This document shows, one piece after another, positions 24,240 through 34,500 of a stretch of 64,000 nucleotides of DNA (position 1 is its first letter; every line of letters begins with the position of its first letter). The stretch is taken from assembly GCF_900116905.1 (NCBI RefSeq), contig NZ_FPCG01000003.1, positions 62,001 to 126,000 on the forward strand, written 5' to 3'. The notes under the pieces are model-generated. The model ran no database searches, was not told the DNA's origin, and saw nothing but the letters and a program-made list of their open reading frames with translations. The translations under genes were made by a program, and so were the position numbers. Source of the DNA: Micrococcus terreus. Lineage in GTDB: Bacteria > Actinomycetota > Actinomycetes > Actinomycetales > Micrococcaceae.

Positions 24240-25895
24240 ATGGATCAGCTGAGTCTGCTGTTCGAGGGCTTCGCCGCCGCCCTCACCCCCATGAACCTGC
24301 TCTGGGTGGTGCTGGGTGCACTGCTCGGAACCGCCGTCGGCGTGCTGCCGGGCCTGGGTTCGGCCATGGCCGTGGCACTGCTGCTGCCGATCACCTTCTC
24401 CCTGGACCCCACCGCGGCGTTCATCATGTTCGCCGGTGTGTACTTCGGTGGCCTGTTCGGTGACTCCACCTCGGGCATCCTGCTGAACACGCCGGGCAAC
24501 TCCTCGGCCATCGCGGCCACGTTCGAAGGCCACCGCATGGCCAAGGACGGCCGTGCGGCCAAGGCCCTGGCCACGGCGGCCATCGGCGCGTTCGTGGGCG
24601 GTCTGATCGCCACCACCCTGGTGGTGTTCTTCGCGCCCACGCTGGTCAAGATGGCCACCGCGTTCGGCCCGGCGGAGTACTTCGCGCTCGCCGTGTTCGC
24701 GTTCCTGGCCATCTCCTCGGTGGTCTCGGAATCTGTGGTGAAGGGGCTGGCCTCGCTGGGCATCGGTCTGGTGCTGGCCATGGTGGGCGTGGACGGCCCG
24801 TCCGGCACCGTGCGCTACACCCTGAACATCCCGCAGCTGTTCGACGGCATCTCGATCGTGGTCATCACGGTGGGCCTGCTGGCCCTGGGCGAGGTGCTGC
24901 ACATCGCCGGGCGCATCCACCGTGATCCGGTGGCGCAGAAGATCGAGACCAAGGGCAAGGTGCGGCTGAACGGCACCGACTTCCGCAAGGCGCTGCCGGC
25001 GTGGCTGCGCGGCACCGGCTTCGGCGTCCCGTTCGGCATCATCCCGGCCGGCGGTTCGGAGGTGCCCACGTTCCTGGCGTACGGCACGGAGAAGCGTCTG
25101 GCCAAGCGCCGTGGTGACAAGGAGTTCGGCACCACGGGTTCGATCCGCGGTGTGGCCGCCCCGGAGGCCGCCGGCAACGCGACTGCCGGCACCGCCATGG
25201 GCGCCCTGCTGGCCCTGGGTCTGCCCACCTCGGCCACGGCTGCGATCATGCTGGCCGCGTTCCAGCAGTACGGCATGCAGCCCGGTCCGCTGTTGTTCGA
25301 GCGCTCGGGTGAGCTGGTGTGGACCCTGCTGGCCTCGCTGTTCATCGGGCTCGTGGTGCTCGTCATCATGAACGTGCAGTTCGCGGTGCTGTGGGCCAAG
25401 CTGCTCTACATTCCGCGCCACTACCTGTACGCGGGGATCACAGTCCTCTCGGTGCTGGGCGTGTACGCAATCAGCTCGGCCACCCTGGACCTGTGGGTGC
25501 TGCTGCTGGTGGGCCTGCTGGGCTTCGTGATGCGCCGCTACCAGTTCCCACTGGCCCCGGTGCTGATCGCCGTGGTCCTGGGGCCGCTGGCCGAGACCGA
25601 GCTGCGCCGGGCCCTGACAGTGGCCGAGGGGGATGCCTCCATCCTGGTCTCCTCCCCGATGACGATCATCCTCTACTCGGTCCTGGCCATCGCCCTGGTG
25701 GTCTCGGCGGTGCAGCACATCCGCCACCGCCGCGAACGTCGGGAAGAAGCGCTGGCCGCCGCCAACGGTGTGGTGCGCGAGCCCGAGCCGGAGACCGGCG
25801 TGCAGCCCGTCATGGCCGGCTCCCGTGCTGACTCCGGCGCGGACAGCAACGCCTCGTCCGGCACCGGCTCCTCAGCCCCCGACGACGGCCGGTGA
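24240..25895 (+). CDS. tctA: Tripartite tricarboxylate transporter, large permease TctA
   Basis: 551 residues with about 12 membrane segments. Family signatures include TAVGVLPGLGSAMAVALLLP, FGGLFGDSTSGILLNTPG (in part) and the second-half copy GNATAGTAMGALLALGLPTS. It is the sodium-driven permease of the TTT system. The last ~50 residues are hydrophilic and end APDDGR, encoded by a near-copy of the repeated 15-bp motif. A strong terminator follows. Confidence 0.92.
   Translation: MDQLSLLFEGFAAALTPMNLLWVVLGALLGTAVGVLPGLGSAMAVALLLPITFSLDPTAAFIMFAGVYFGGLFGDSTSGILLNTPGNSSAIAATFEGHRMAKDGRAAKALATAAIGAFVGGLIATTLVVFFAPTLVKMATAFGPAEYFALAVFAFLAISSVVSESVVKGLASLGIGLVLAMVGVDGPSGTVRYTLNIPQLFDGISIVVITVGLLALGEVLHIAGRIHRDPVAQKIETKGKVRLNGTDFRKALPAWLRGTGFGVPFGIIPAGGSEVPTFLAYGTEKRLAKRRGDKEFGTTGSIRGVAAPEAAGNATAGTAMGALLALGLPTSATAAIMLAAFQQYGMQPGPLLFERSGELVWTLLASLFIGLVVLVIMNVQFAVLWAKLLYIPRHYLYAGITVLSVLGVYAISSATLDLWVLLLVGLLGFVMRRYQFPLAPVLIAVVLGPLAETELRRALTVAEGDASILVSSPMTIILYSVLAIALVVSAVQHIRHRRERREEALAAANGVVREPEPETGVQPVMAGSRADSGADSNASSGTGSSAPDDGR
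25877..25891 (+). repeat. Near-copy of the TTCCCGACGACGGCC motif at the tctA stop
   Basis: CCCCCGACGACGGCC differs from the consensus only in its first two bases and ends directly before the tctA stop codon. Confidence 0.65.
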
Positions 25896-25920
25896 CCTGA
25901 GCGGTCGCCTCACCACACAG

Positions 25921-25956
25921 CTCGGCCCGGGTTCCTGGAAAGGGGCCCGGGCCGAG
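25921..25956 (+). terminator. Terminator of the tctCBA operon
   Basis: CTCGGCCCGGG (25921-25931) pairs with CCCGGGCCGAG (25946-25956) around a 14-nt loop. Confidence 0.8.
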
Positions 25957-26255
25957 GTGCGCAGTTTTGAGTGCGTCCTCGTCCGAGGACAGCTGGAGCA
26001 TCTCGACCGTCTTCGATGCCGATGAATCGGAATACAGCTGTGCCTGATGAACGTGCTGATCCTGCGACGACTCGGTACTGGCTGACACTCATGGCCGCAA
26101 TTCATACATGGACCGGGACCGAAACCCGGCGGGCCGTCGGCTGCTGTTCTATCGGAAAGCGCGAATCTGAGAGATGCTGGTCGCATAGGCGCTACTCCGG
26201 ACTCGCTACAGGCTCTCGCAGGTGGGGTGGCAGACAAGACTGGAGATTACTGACA
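25957..26255. other. 300-bp leader between the tct terminator and the EVE-HNH gene
   Basis: It contains the palindrome at 25975-25990 and lower-GC DNA. The frame of the EVE-HNH gene stays open through it but reads like non-coding sequence (Arg/Thr-rich, no domain). No RNA gene was recognised. It marks the left edge of the defence island. Confidence 0.5.
25975..25990. promoter_or_regulatory. Palindromic operator, copy C
   Basis: GTCCTCGTCCGAGGAC has both 7-bp arms of the palindromes at 8801, 8824 and 52902. It lies 265 bp before the EVE-HNH start and just after the tct terminator. Confidence 0.65.
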
Positions 26256-27212
26256 GTGGATCCAACCACCCCGCGGGTATGGCTTTTCGCCTCGAACTCA
26301 TCGACTTTTGATGCCGAGGAGGAGTTTCGTCAGGCAGATGAGATCTTCTGGTCTGAGACCGCAAACGCACATGTGGGATTGGGGGACACTGTCTTCCTCT
26401 ACGGTACGCGGCCGGTTCAGGCGCTGACGCATCAGTGCGTCGTCACTGGGGTCGGGCTCCCGCCAGACTCCGCGGCAGGAACTGAGGACGCGTGGGTTGA
26501 TGAAGGGGCGCTTGAACAGCGGCAACATCGTACCTGGATGGTCCTCAGACTTGTACGGACATTGGACGCAGGTGAACGTCTGAGGCTGAACTTGCAGGCA
26601 TTGCAGAATGCTGGATTGAAGTCAGCCGTCCAGGGAAGGCGGCGCGCTCCAGATGGCGTGCTGGACCTGCTGAGAGATGTCCTGGTGAAGACACAGACGC
26701 CGTTCGACGCGGACGCCACGGTGGAGCTCTACCCGAGTGATGACGAACTGGTTGAAGCATTCGCTACGCGGATCGACCACCGTGACTACGCGGTCTCCGA
26801 CCTCGAGACCTACGTTCCTGACCGGTACACGTATCAGAAGACCCGTGGGAGCGCTCAGAGGGCTTTTGCCGATCGGGTCAAGAGCAACTACGGGTACACG
26901 TGCGCTGTCACGGGCATCTCCACTCCATACTTCCTGGTCGCATCCCACATCGTCCCCTGGAGTGAAGACCCCAGGATCCGGCTGGACCCACGTAACGGCC
27001 TCTGTCTCTCGACCATGGTCGATCGGGCGTTTGAAGACGGCTATCTGCGCATCGATTCGAAGTGCCGCGTTCATGTGAACCGGGAGCGCCTCGCTGCCGA
27101 TCCGGTTCTCTGTGAGCAGCTGATGGCATTCGACGGTCTCATGCTGGCCGCCCCCGCCGCAGAGCCGCCGCATCCAGACTTTCTGCAGAGGCGCTGGGAC
27201 GCCACGGTCTGA
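26256..27212 (+). CDS. EVE-domain HNH endonuclease
   Basis: 318 residues from GTG 26256 behind a GGAG site. Residues 1-~125 look like an EVE/PUA-type reader (PRVWLFASNSSTF, EIFWSETANAHVGLGDTVFLY). The C-terminal HNH nuclease has YGYTCAVTG, ASHIVPWSEDPRI (His231) and LDPRNGLCLS (Asn247). The usual third histidine of the family appears as Val in LSTMVDRAF. EVE-HNH enzymes such as VcaM4I cut DNA with modified cytosines, so a type IV restriction role is likely. It sits directly upstream of BREX. Lower GC than the tct genes indicates transfer. Confidence 0.78.
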   Translation: MDPTTPRVWLFASNSSTFDAEEEFRQADEIFWSETANAHVGLGDTVFLYGTRPVQALTHQCVVTGVGLPPDSAAGTEDAWVDEGALEQRQHRTWMVLRLVRTLDAGERLRLNLQALQNAGLKSAVQGRRRAPDGVLDLLRDVLVKTQTPFDADATVELYPSDDELVEAFATRIDHRDYAVSDLETYVPDRYTYQKTRGSAQRAFADRVKSNYGYTCAVTGISTPYFLVASHIVPWSEDPRIRLDPRNGLCLSTMVDRAFEDGYLRIDSKCRVHVNRERLAADPVLCEQLMAFDGLMLAAPAAEPPHPDFLQRRWDATV

Positions 27213-27308
27213 AGATACGGTGCCCGTTATGCGATTCCGCGTGAGGTGGGCCCAATGCCCTTGAGCCGTTGCTACATTGAAGAGATCACTTCGCAGTAGA
27301 GGAGCATC

Positions 27309-30300
27309 ATGGCGGGCAAGCGCTGGATCGAGGTCACGTCCTCCCAGTTTCCCCATGAACAGGCAGGCCTCGAATACCTCCGTGAAAGGGTCCCGGACCA
27401 TTCCCCGTACCGGGTGTGGACGAACTTCGAGTTCCGGGACGGCCAGGGCCGCTGGCATGAGGTGGATGCGCTCCTGCTCGGCCGTGGAGCCTTGTACCTC
27501 ATCGAGCTGAAGCACTACGCGGGCACCATCTCCGGCAACGACCTCCGGTGGAACCGCTCCCATGGCCGAGTTGAGGATTCGCCCCTCCTGTTGGCGCGGA
27601 AGAAGGCGCAGTACCTGTCCAGCAAGCTCAAGGACGCCTTCCGGGACTGGGCCCTGGAGAGCAACGTGAATCCGGACCCGCGCAAGGTTGTGCCCTGGGT
27701 CCAGGAAGCGGTCTTCCTGCACCACCCGCAGACCAGGGTGCTGCTCCCGCCCGAGTCGCGGACCAATCTCTATGGCCTCGATGAACTCGCATCCACGGAC
27801 GAGGGTCTGCCCGGGGTCAGTGAACTGATCCTCCAGCCGCCGCGCCGGGATCCCATCGGGCCGAACCAGGAGCTGATCCTCGCCGCTCTGCTCGAGCGGA
27901 TCGGCCTCGTCGAGCGCCGCGAGCGCGAGGCTGGCAGCTGGGTCATCCAGGAGGGTGGCGCCGTCGCCGAGGGGGAGGGGTGGCAGGAATGGGCGGCCAG
28001 CCACGCGGTCAGCGGGGAGGCGGCACGCATCCGTTTCCACTCCGGGGCTGACGAGAGCGAACGCAGGAACGCCCGGCTGATCGCAGACCACGAGTACCGC
28101 GTCATGAGCCAGTTGCACCATGACGGCCTGCTGCGGCCCCGGGACATCGTGTCCGAGAACACCTTGGGGCGCGGTTTGGTCTATCCCTGGGACGAGGACC
28201 TCGAACGTCTGGACCTGTGGCTGGCCGGCCACGATGAGCAGGTGGACCTCGCCCAGCGGCTGGACGTCATCAGCCAGGTCGGCGAGGTGCTGGCCTATGC
28301 GCATGGTCACGGGGTGGTTCACCGCGGACTGGCCCCGGACCAGGTGTGGGTCAAGCCCACCGCCAGCGGGGAGGGCGTCGACCAGGTCAAGGTCTCCGGC
28401 TGGCAGACCGTGGGGGCGGCCCTGCGCACCGAGGGCGCCACCGGCATGACCCAGTTGGGCTCCAAGCTGGACGACGGCGGCCCCGCCTCGGTCTTCGAGG
28501 CGCCGGAGGGGCGGTGGGTCACCACCTCGCGCGAGGCGCTGGACCAGTTCTCGCTGGGCGCGCTCGCCTTCTTCGTGCTCTCCGGCAGGCCGCCCGCGGC
28601 GACTCGCTCCGACATGACGCAGCGCCTGCGGGAACAGGACGGCCTCGACTTGGCAGTCGAGGTCCCCGGCATGGGCGAGGCGGTCCGGGAGGCCGTGCGG
28701 AGATCGACCCATCCGGCACCCGGACAGCGTCACGAGACGATCGCCGATTTCCTGCAGCAGCTGCACCAGATCGATCAGCCGGTCGAGGACGAGGTGCTCG
28801 ACCCTCGCCATGCGGATCGGGACGACGTCCTCGGGGACGGGCGCTTCCGGGTCCTGAAACGCCTGGGCAAGGGCTCCACGGCGGTCGGCCTCCTGGTGGA
28901 AGACACCACCCTGACCACGAAGAACCGCGAGCGGGTGCTGAAGGTCGCCCTCGACGAGAAAGCCTCCGAGCGGCTGGTCGAGGAGGCGGGTGTCCTGCGG
29001 CGCATCAAGAGCCCTCGGGTGGCCGCCCTCGTCGAGGGTCCACTGGACCTGGGCGAGGGGATCAACGCCCTGCTGCTGGAGAACGCCGGCGAGACCACCC
29101 TGCAGGATCGCCTACGCCAGCGGGGGACACGACTCACCGTCGACCTCCTGGAGCGCTTCGGGGATGAACTGCTGGCGGCCCTGGCGGACCTGGAGAAGGT
29201 CGGGATCGACCACCGAGACATCAAGCCCGCGAACCTGGGCATCGGCGCGGACAGCCGCAAGGTGCAACGCCTCAAGCTGTTCGACTTCTCGCTGAGCCGT
29301 GCTCCGGCCACCGCCCTGGAGGCGGGGACACCTCCGTACCTCGACCCCTTCCTGGGCGGCGACCGGACGCTTTATGACTCGGCCGCGGAGAGGTACAGCG
29401 CCGCCGTCGTGCTGTTCGAAATGGCCGCCGGACGCCTGCCCCGCTACGGAGACGATCCCCGGGCGCACCCGGCGTCCGTCCCGGACGAGGTGACGATCGA
29501 TCCTAAGGACTTCGATCCGGCACTGGCGGAAGGCCTAGCAGGGTTCTTCCGCAGTGCCCTGGCCCGGGATGCACGGCAACGGTTCGGGACCGCGGCGGAC
29601 ATGCGCCGGGAGTGGAACCGGATCGTCGGCGGGGTCAGCGGGGAGGTCACCGATCTGGCCGACGACGTGGCGGCCGCCGTCACCCTGGACACCCCCTTGG
29701 CGGAGACGGGGCTGACGGCCCGCGCCCTGTCCGGTCTGGAGGTCTACCGGCTCAGCACCGTGCGGGATTTCCTGTCCTTGGACCCGGTGTTGATGAACCG
29801 GATGAGCGGCACCACCGCGGCCACGCGCGAGGAGATCAAGAGGCGTCGCCGGGAGTGGCACGGCCGGTTGGTCACGGATCAGGCCGGTGCACTGGCGCCT
29901 TCCGGAACGCTCTCCCTGGAGGCGGCGCGGAACGTGCTCCTGGAGGCGGTCACGGATCCGGCGCGCGGATCGCGGCGTGAGCTCGCCGGACTCATCCTGG
30001 GCCTGGCGGCCGGTGACGGCAAGGGGAAGGCCGCCGCCTTCTCGAGCCAGGCCGCCCTGGGCAGCACGTTGGCCAAGATCATGTCGACTGCGGCCGTCAA
30101 CCAACTGCTGCAGACGTTCCACGAACAGTGGGTGGCCGATGACGCTGCCCGGGGCGTGCTCCAGGCGCTGGACCGGGTGGTGGACGAGGCCATGGGCGAC
30201 CTCGGAGGGGTGGCCACGCCGGAGGAGCTGGCCGGCCGCATCGCCGAGGCCTTCGCCGCAGACGCTCGCCCCACCGGGGTCCGGGAACGGCATGCCCGGG

Positions 30301-31568
30301 AGCGCCTCGCCCTGGGGTTGCTCCGGGTGGTGACTGACCGTCGTCGCTACCTGCTCCGCGCGGAGTCCGCCGACCTGCCGCTGGAGATCCGTCGCCATGA
30401 TGAGCGGGTGGTGGCCGTCGGGCGGACCGCCTGCCTGCTGGACGCTGCCGACGCCCTGGCGCGCGCCGCCGAGCAGGCCGTCCGGGATCTCCGAGCAGCG
30501 GTCCTGAGCCCCCAGCGGAGCCGCCAGGTGGTGGAGCCTGTGCTGCAGCGCTTCGCCGGACAGCTGGATCCTGTGGACCGGGACGGCCAGCGGATGGACG
30601 AGGGACTGCGGCCGGTACGCCTCGCCGCCGCGGTGTCGGCGTCCGCGGAGGCCACCTCGGCCGGGGAACTGTACCGCCGGGACCTGGCCGTGGAGGAGAT
30701 GGTCCGCCTGGCCGTCGGCGCCGTGGGCGTCACCGAGCGGATGTCCCCGGCGGCCCTGCACGACCGCGTCCGGTCCCGCTTCCCGGCCGCCCCGCCCCTG
30801 CCCCCGCGGCCCCAACTGGATCGGTTGGTCGGCGAGGCAGGGCTGGAGCTGCAGTTCGACGACACGGCGGGCCAGTACGTCCATCCGACCCTGCACACTT
30901 CCTCCACGGCCGTCACCACGCGCCGCGGAACCCAGCTCGCCCAGGACATGGACCTGGTGGAGGACTCGGCGATCACGCGCCGGCTGGCCGAGAGCGTCCG
31001 CCAGCGGTCCTACCTGGTGCTGGGGACGGAGCCGTCCCGCCTGTCCCGGCTCGCCGGTGCCCTGGAGAAGCGTTTCGGTGCCACGGTGCTGGACGTCACC
31101 GGGGTGCTGCTCGAGGAGCTCCGCTCCCTGTCCGAACGGGATGCCCGCGTGCCCGCATGGGACCAGCTGATGGCCGCAGACGCCCAGGCCGAGGGCAGTC
31201 GGGCCCGGCAGGGACTGGCCGTCGTGGTCGGCATGGCGCTGCCCGCGGTCGAGGAGCAGCTGCTGGCCGTGCTCAACACGGCGGACGGCTCGCCGGGCGG
31301 CCGGAGCCCCCTGGTCCTACGGGACGTCTCCCCGCTGGTCCGCTACGGACACGTGTCCGTGCTGCGCCGGCTCAGCGACTTGACGGTGGCGCGGGGCCGG
31401 GCGGTCTGGGTACTCGCCCCGCAGTTCGGCATCTTCCGGGGCGCCGCGGTAGACAGGGTCAGCCTGACCACCTCCCCGAACCAGTTCCTGGACATCGACT
31501 ACGCCTGGACGGACGCCCAGGCCACCGCCGGTGTCACTGACGAGATCGAGATGAAGGACCACGCATGA
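27309..31568 (+). CDS. pglW: BREX type 2 kinase PglW (NERD, pseudokinase, kinase)
   Basis: 1419 residues behind an AGAGGAG site. Residues 1-~150 are a NERD nuclease-related domain with Asp53 and ELK (Glu66, Lys68). Residues ~235-480 are a kinase-like domain whose catalytic loop is HRGLAPDQ (338 onward), lacking the catalytic Asp. Residues ~515-770 are a second kinase with GKGSTA, VLKVA (Lys545), DHRDIKPANLGI (Asp637) and DFS in place of DFG. The long C-terminal region is helical. PglW is the kinase unique to type 2 BREX. First gene of a six-gene coupled operon. Confidence 0.93.
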   Translation: MAGKRWIEVTSSQFPHEQAGLEYLRERVPDHSPYRVWTNFEFRDGQGRWHEVDALLLGRGALYLIELKHYAGTISGNDLRWNRSHGRVEDSPLLLARKKAQYLSSKLKDAFRDWALESNVNPDPRKVVPWVQEAVFLHHPQTRVLLPPESRTNLYGLDELASTDEGLPGVSELILQPPRRDPIGPNQELILAALLERIGLVERREREAGSWVIQEGGAVAEGEGWQEWAASHAVSGEAARIRFHSGADESERRNARLIADHEYRVMSQLHHDGLLRPRDIVSENTLGRGLVYPWDEDLERLDLWLAGHDEQVDLAQRLDVISQVGEVLAYAHGHGVVHRGLAPDQVWVKPTASGEGVDQVKVSGWQTVGAALRTEGATGMTQLGSKLDDGGPASVFEAPEGRWVTTSREALDQFSLGALAFFVLSGRPPAATRSDMTQRLREQDGLDLAVEVPGMGEAVREAVRRSTHPAPGQRHETIADFLQQLHQIDQPVEDEVLDPRHADRDDVLGDGRFRVLKRLGKGSTAVGLLVEDTTLTTKNRERVLKVALDEKASERLVEEAGVLRRIKSPRVAALVEGPLDLGEGINALLLENAGETTLQDRLRQRGTRLTVDLLERFGDELLAALADLEKVGIDHRDIKPANLGIGADSRKVQRLKLFDFSLSRAPATALEAGTPPYLDPFLGGDRTLYDSAAERYSAAVVLFEMAAGRLPRYGDDPRAHPASVPDEVTIDPKDFDPALAEGLAGFFRSALARDARQRFGTAADMRREWNRIVGGVSGEVTDLADDVAAAVTLDTPLAETGLTARALSGLEVYRLSTVRDFLSLDPVLMNRMSGTTAATREEIKRRRREWHGRLVTDQAGALAPSGTLSLEAARNVLLEAVTDPARGSRRELAGLILGLAAGDGKGKAAAFSSQAALGSTLAKIMSTAAVNQLLQTFHEQWVADDAARGVLQALDRVVDEAMGDLGGVATPEELAGRIAEAFAADARPTGVRERHARERLALGLLRVVTDRRRYLLRAESADLPLEIRRHDERVVAVGRTACLLDAADALARAAEQAVRDLRAAVLSPQRSRQVVEPVLQRFAGQLDPVDRDGQRMDEGLRPVRLAAAVSASAEATSAGELYRRDLAVEEMVRLAVGAVGVTERMSPAALHDRVRSRFPAAPPLPPRPQLDRLVGEAGLELQFDDTAGQYVHPTLHTSSTAVTTRRGTQLAQDMDLVEDSAITRRLAESVRQRSYLVLGTEPSRLSRLAGALEKRFGATVLDVTGVLLEELRSLSERDARVPAWDQLMAADAQAEGSRARQGLAVVVGMALPAVEEQLLAVLNTADGSPGGRSPLVLRDVSPLVRYGHVSVLRRLSDLTVARGRAVWVLAPQFGIFRGAAVDRVSLTTSPNQFLDIDYAWTDAQATAGVTDEIEMKDHA

Positions 31569-34500
31569 TCAACGCGGCTGCGCTCACGGAGGACGCCAAG
31601 CGGCTTGTCCTGGAGGTCGAGGACGATCTCCGGGCCGTGCTGGCGGCGGACGCGACCCGGGACGACCGCTGGCGGCACTTCCACGCCGCGATGTCCAACG
31701 GGCGCCGGACCTCGCAGGACTACGCGTCCTGGCGGGATGAGCGCCTGACGCAGGTGGCGGTGTCCTGGGTGCTGACCACGGTCTTCGTCCGGTTCCTCGA
31801 GGACAACCGGCTGGTGGAGCCGGTGTGGTTCACCGGGCCGGACCAGCGCCAGCAGCAGGCCGTGGACGCCGAGTCGCAGTTCTTCCGCGACCACCCCCTG
31901 CTCACCGCACGGGAGTGGATCCTGCAGTCTTTCGAGCACCTCGGTGGCTTGCCGGCCACCGCGCAGCTCGTGGACGAGCGCGCCCCCTTCCGCGAGGTCC
32001 CGGTCTCCGGCAAGATGGCCGAGCGCATCATCGCCTTCTGGCGGGAGACGGACGACGACGGCCGGTCCGTCCGCCTGTTCGACGACGGCGAGCTGTCCAC
32101 GCGCTTCCTGGGCGACCTCTACCAGGACCTGTCCCAGCACGCCCGGGAGACGTACGCCCTGCTGCAGACGCCCGAGTTCGTGGAGGAGTTCATCCTCGAG
32201 CAGACCATGGAACCGGCCCTGGACGAGCGTCCGCTGTCCGGATTCAAGCTCATCGACCCGACGTGCGGCTCCGGCCACTTCCTCCTCGGCGCGTTCGGCC
32301 GTCTGGTCACCCGGCACCGGCAGGAGGACCCGGAGGCGCCCGCCGCGGTCATCGTGGAGCGGGCACTGGACGCCGTGTACGGCGTGGACATCAACGCCTT
32401 CGCCGTGGCAATCGCCCGCTTCCGGCTCGTCATCGCCGCCCTCCGGGTTCTCGGCGAACGGTGCCTGCACTCCGCCCCGGACCTGACGGTGCACGTGGCG
32501 GCGGGCGACAGCCTGCTGCCGTGGGGCGAAGGCGGGCAGTTCACCCTCGACGGCTTCATGCCGGGCACCGACCGGGACGAGTACACCCCGTCCGAGGAGG
32601 ACCGCAGCCAGCTCGCACGGATCCTCACCCCCGGCCAGTACGACGCCGTGGTAGGCAATCCGCCGTACATCACCGTCAAGGACGCGGGGATGAACCAGCT
32701 GTACCGGAAGCTGTACTCGACGACTCATCGGAAGTACCAACTGACAGTGCCGTTCATGGAACGGTTCTTCAAGCTTGCCAAGCCATTTGACGCAGGCAGC
32801 CCTGCGGGGTGGACGGGGCAAATCACGTCCAATGCGTTCATGAAGCGCGAGTTCGGGACCAAGCTGATCGAACAGTTCTTGCCCACGAAGGACCTGAGGC
32901 TGGTGGTCGACACCTCCGGCGCATACATCCCAGGACACGGCACGCCAACGGTCATCATCGTGGGACGCAATGCTGTTCCGGAACGGGGAGAGGTACGTGC
33001 GGTGCTGGGAACCCGGGGAGAACCGGGGCAGCCCCCGGAACCTTCCCAGGGGCTGGTGTGGTCCTCCATTCGTGAGCACGTAGAGGAGCTGTCCTACGAG
33101 GACGAGTACATCAGCGTCCGGACTATCCCTCGTGAACACTTCGCTGCCCATCCCTGGAGCTTGAGCGGAGGTGCGGCCCCAGAGGCGGCTCAAAGAATTG
33201 ACCGAGCCAAATCGAAGGCCCTGGGTGATACGACGTATCGAATCGGTGTCTTCGGCATCATGGGGTCAGACGACGCCATGATGCTAGCCACGGGAGTCGC
33301 CGACCGATATGGCTTGGAGAAGGACTGGGTCGATGGGCTGATTATCGGGGAGAAGGTGAGGGACTTTCACTTCACGGAGACCATCCCCACGTGGTTTCCA
33401 TATGATCAGCGGCACCAGTTGCGAGCCCTGGACTTGAATTCGGGTTGGGGGCGGCGACTGTGGGGTCTGCGCACCGAACTGGGCAACCGAGCGACGTTCG
33501 GCAGGGGGACGTATTTCAGCGACGGCCGTCCCTTCTATGAATGGCATCAATTGCCCGTAGACCAGGGTGCATCCGAACTGACGATCTCGTTCGCGTTTGT
33601 GGCGACGCACAACCACTTCGTGCTGGACCGGGGCGGGAAGGTCTTCAAGCAGTCGGCGCCGGTGATCAAGTTGCCGGAAGGGGCGACGGAGGCCGAGCAC
33701 CTGAACCTGCTGGGCGTGCTGAACTCGTCGGTGGCGTGCTTCTGGCTGAAGCAGAATAGCCACAACAAGAACACCGGAACCGGCGGCGGAGGTATGGTCG
33801 ACCAGCCATGGTCCTGGAACTACGAGTTTACCGGCACGACATTGCAGGACTTCCCGCTGGTTGCCGCCGACTTCACCGACTTCGGGCGGACATTGGACAC
33901 CCTTGCTCGCGAGCGGGCTGAGATCGAGGGTGGTGTTCTCTCGGGGCGGGATAGTGTTCCCTCCCGTGTGGCTCTCATTGACGCCGAGCATCGGGTGGCG
34001 CATCTTCGAAACGTCGCTATCGCCGTGCAGGAGGAACTGGACTGGTTCGCTTATGCGGCGTATGGGATCACCGACGAGGAGCTCACCTACCGCGGTGAAG
34101 TCCCCGAGGTACGGCTCGGAGAGCGTGCCTTGGAGATCGCCCTGGCGCGTCGCATGGAAGCGGGGGGAGAGACGACGGCGTGGTTCAAGTACCACCGCTC
34201 AACCGCGGTCACGGAGATTCCGGCACACTGGCCCGAGGACTACCGCGCGCTGGTTCAGCGGCGGCTGGACCTGATCGAGTCCGATCGGATGATCAACCTG
34301 TTGGAACGCCCGGAGTACAAGCGCCGCTGGGCAGAGGATCCTTGGGAGACCCGCGTGGACCGTGCGCTGCGCACCTGGCTGCTGGACCGGCTGGAGGACC
34401 GCGGGTTCTGGTTCGACCGGCAGGCCCGGCCGGCCACCCGGTCGGTGGCCCAGCTGGCGGACCTGGTGGGCCGGGACGCGGAACTACGAGGCGTCGTCGA

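Noticed and set aside
25971-26255. Upstream extension of the EVE-HNH frame
   Set aside because: It crosses the palindrome, reads as Arg/Thr-rich noise, and no reader-domain residues lie in it; GTG 26256 has a better site.
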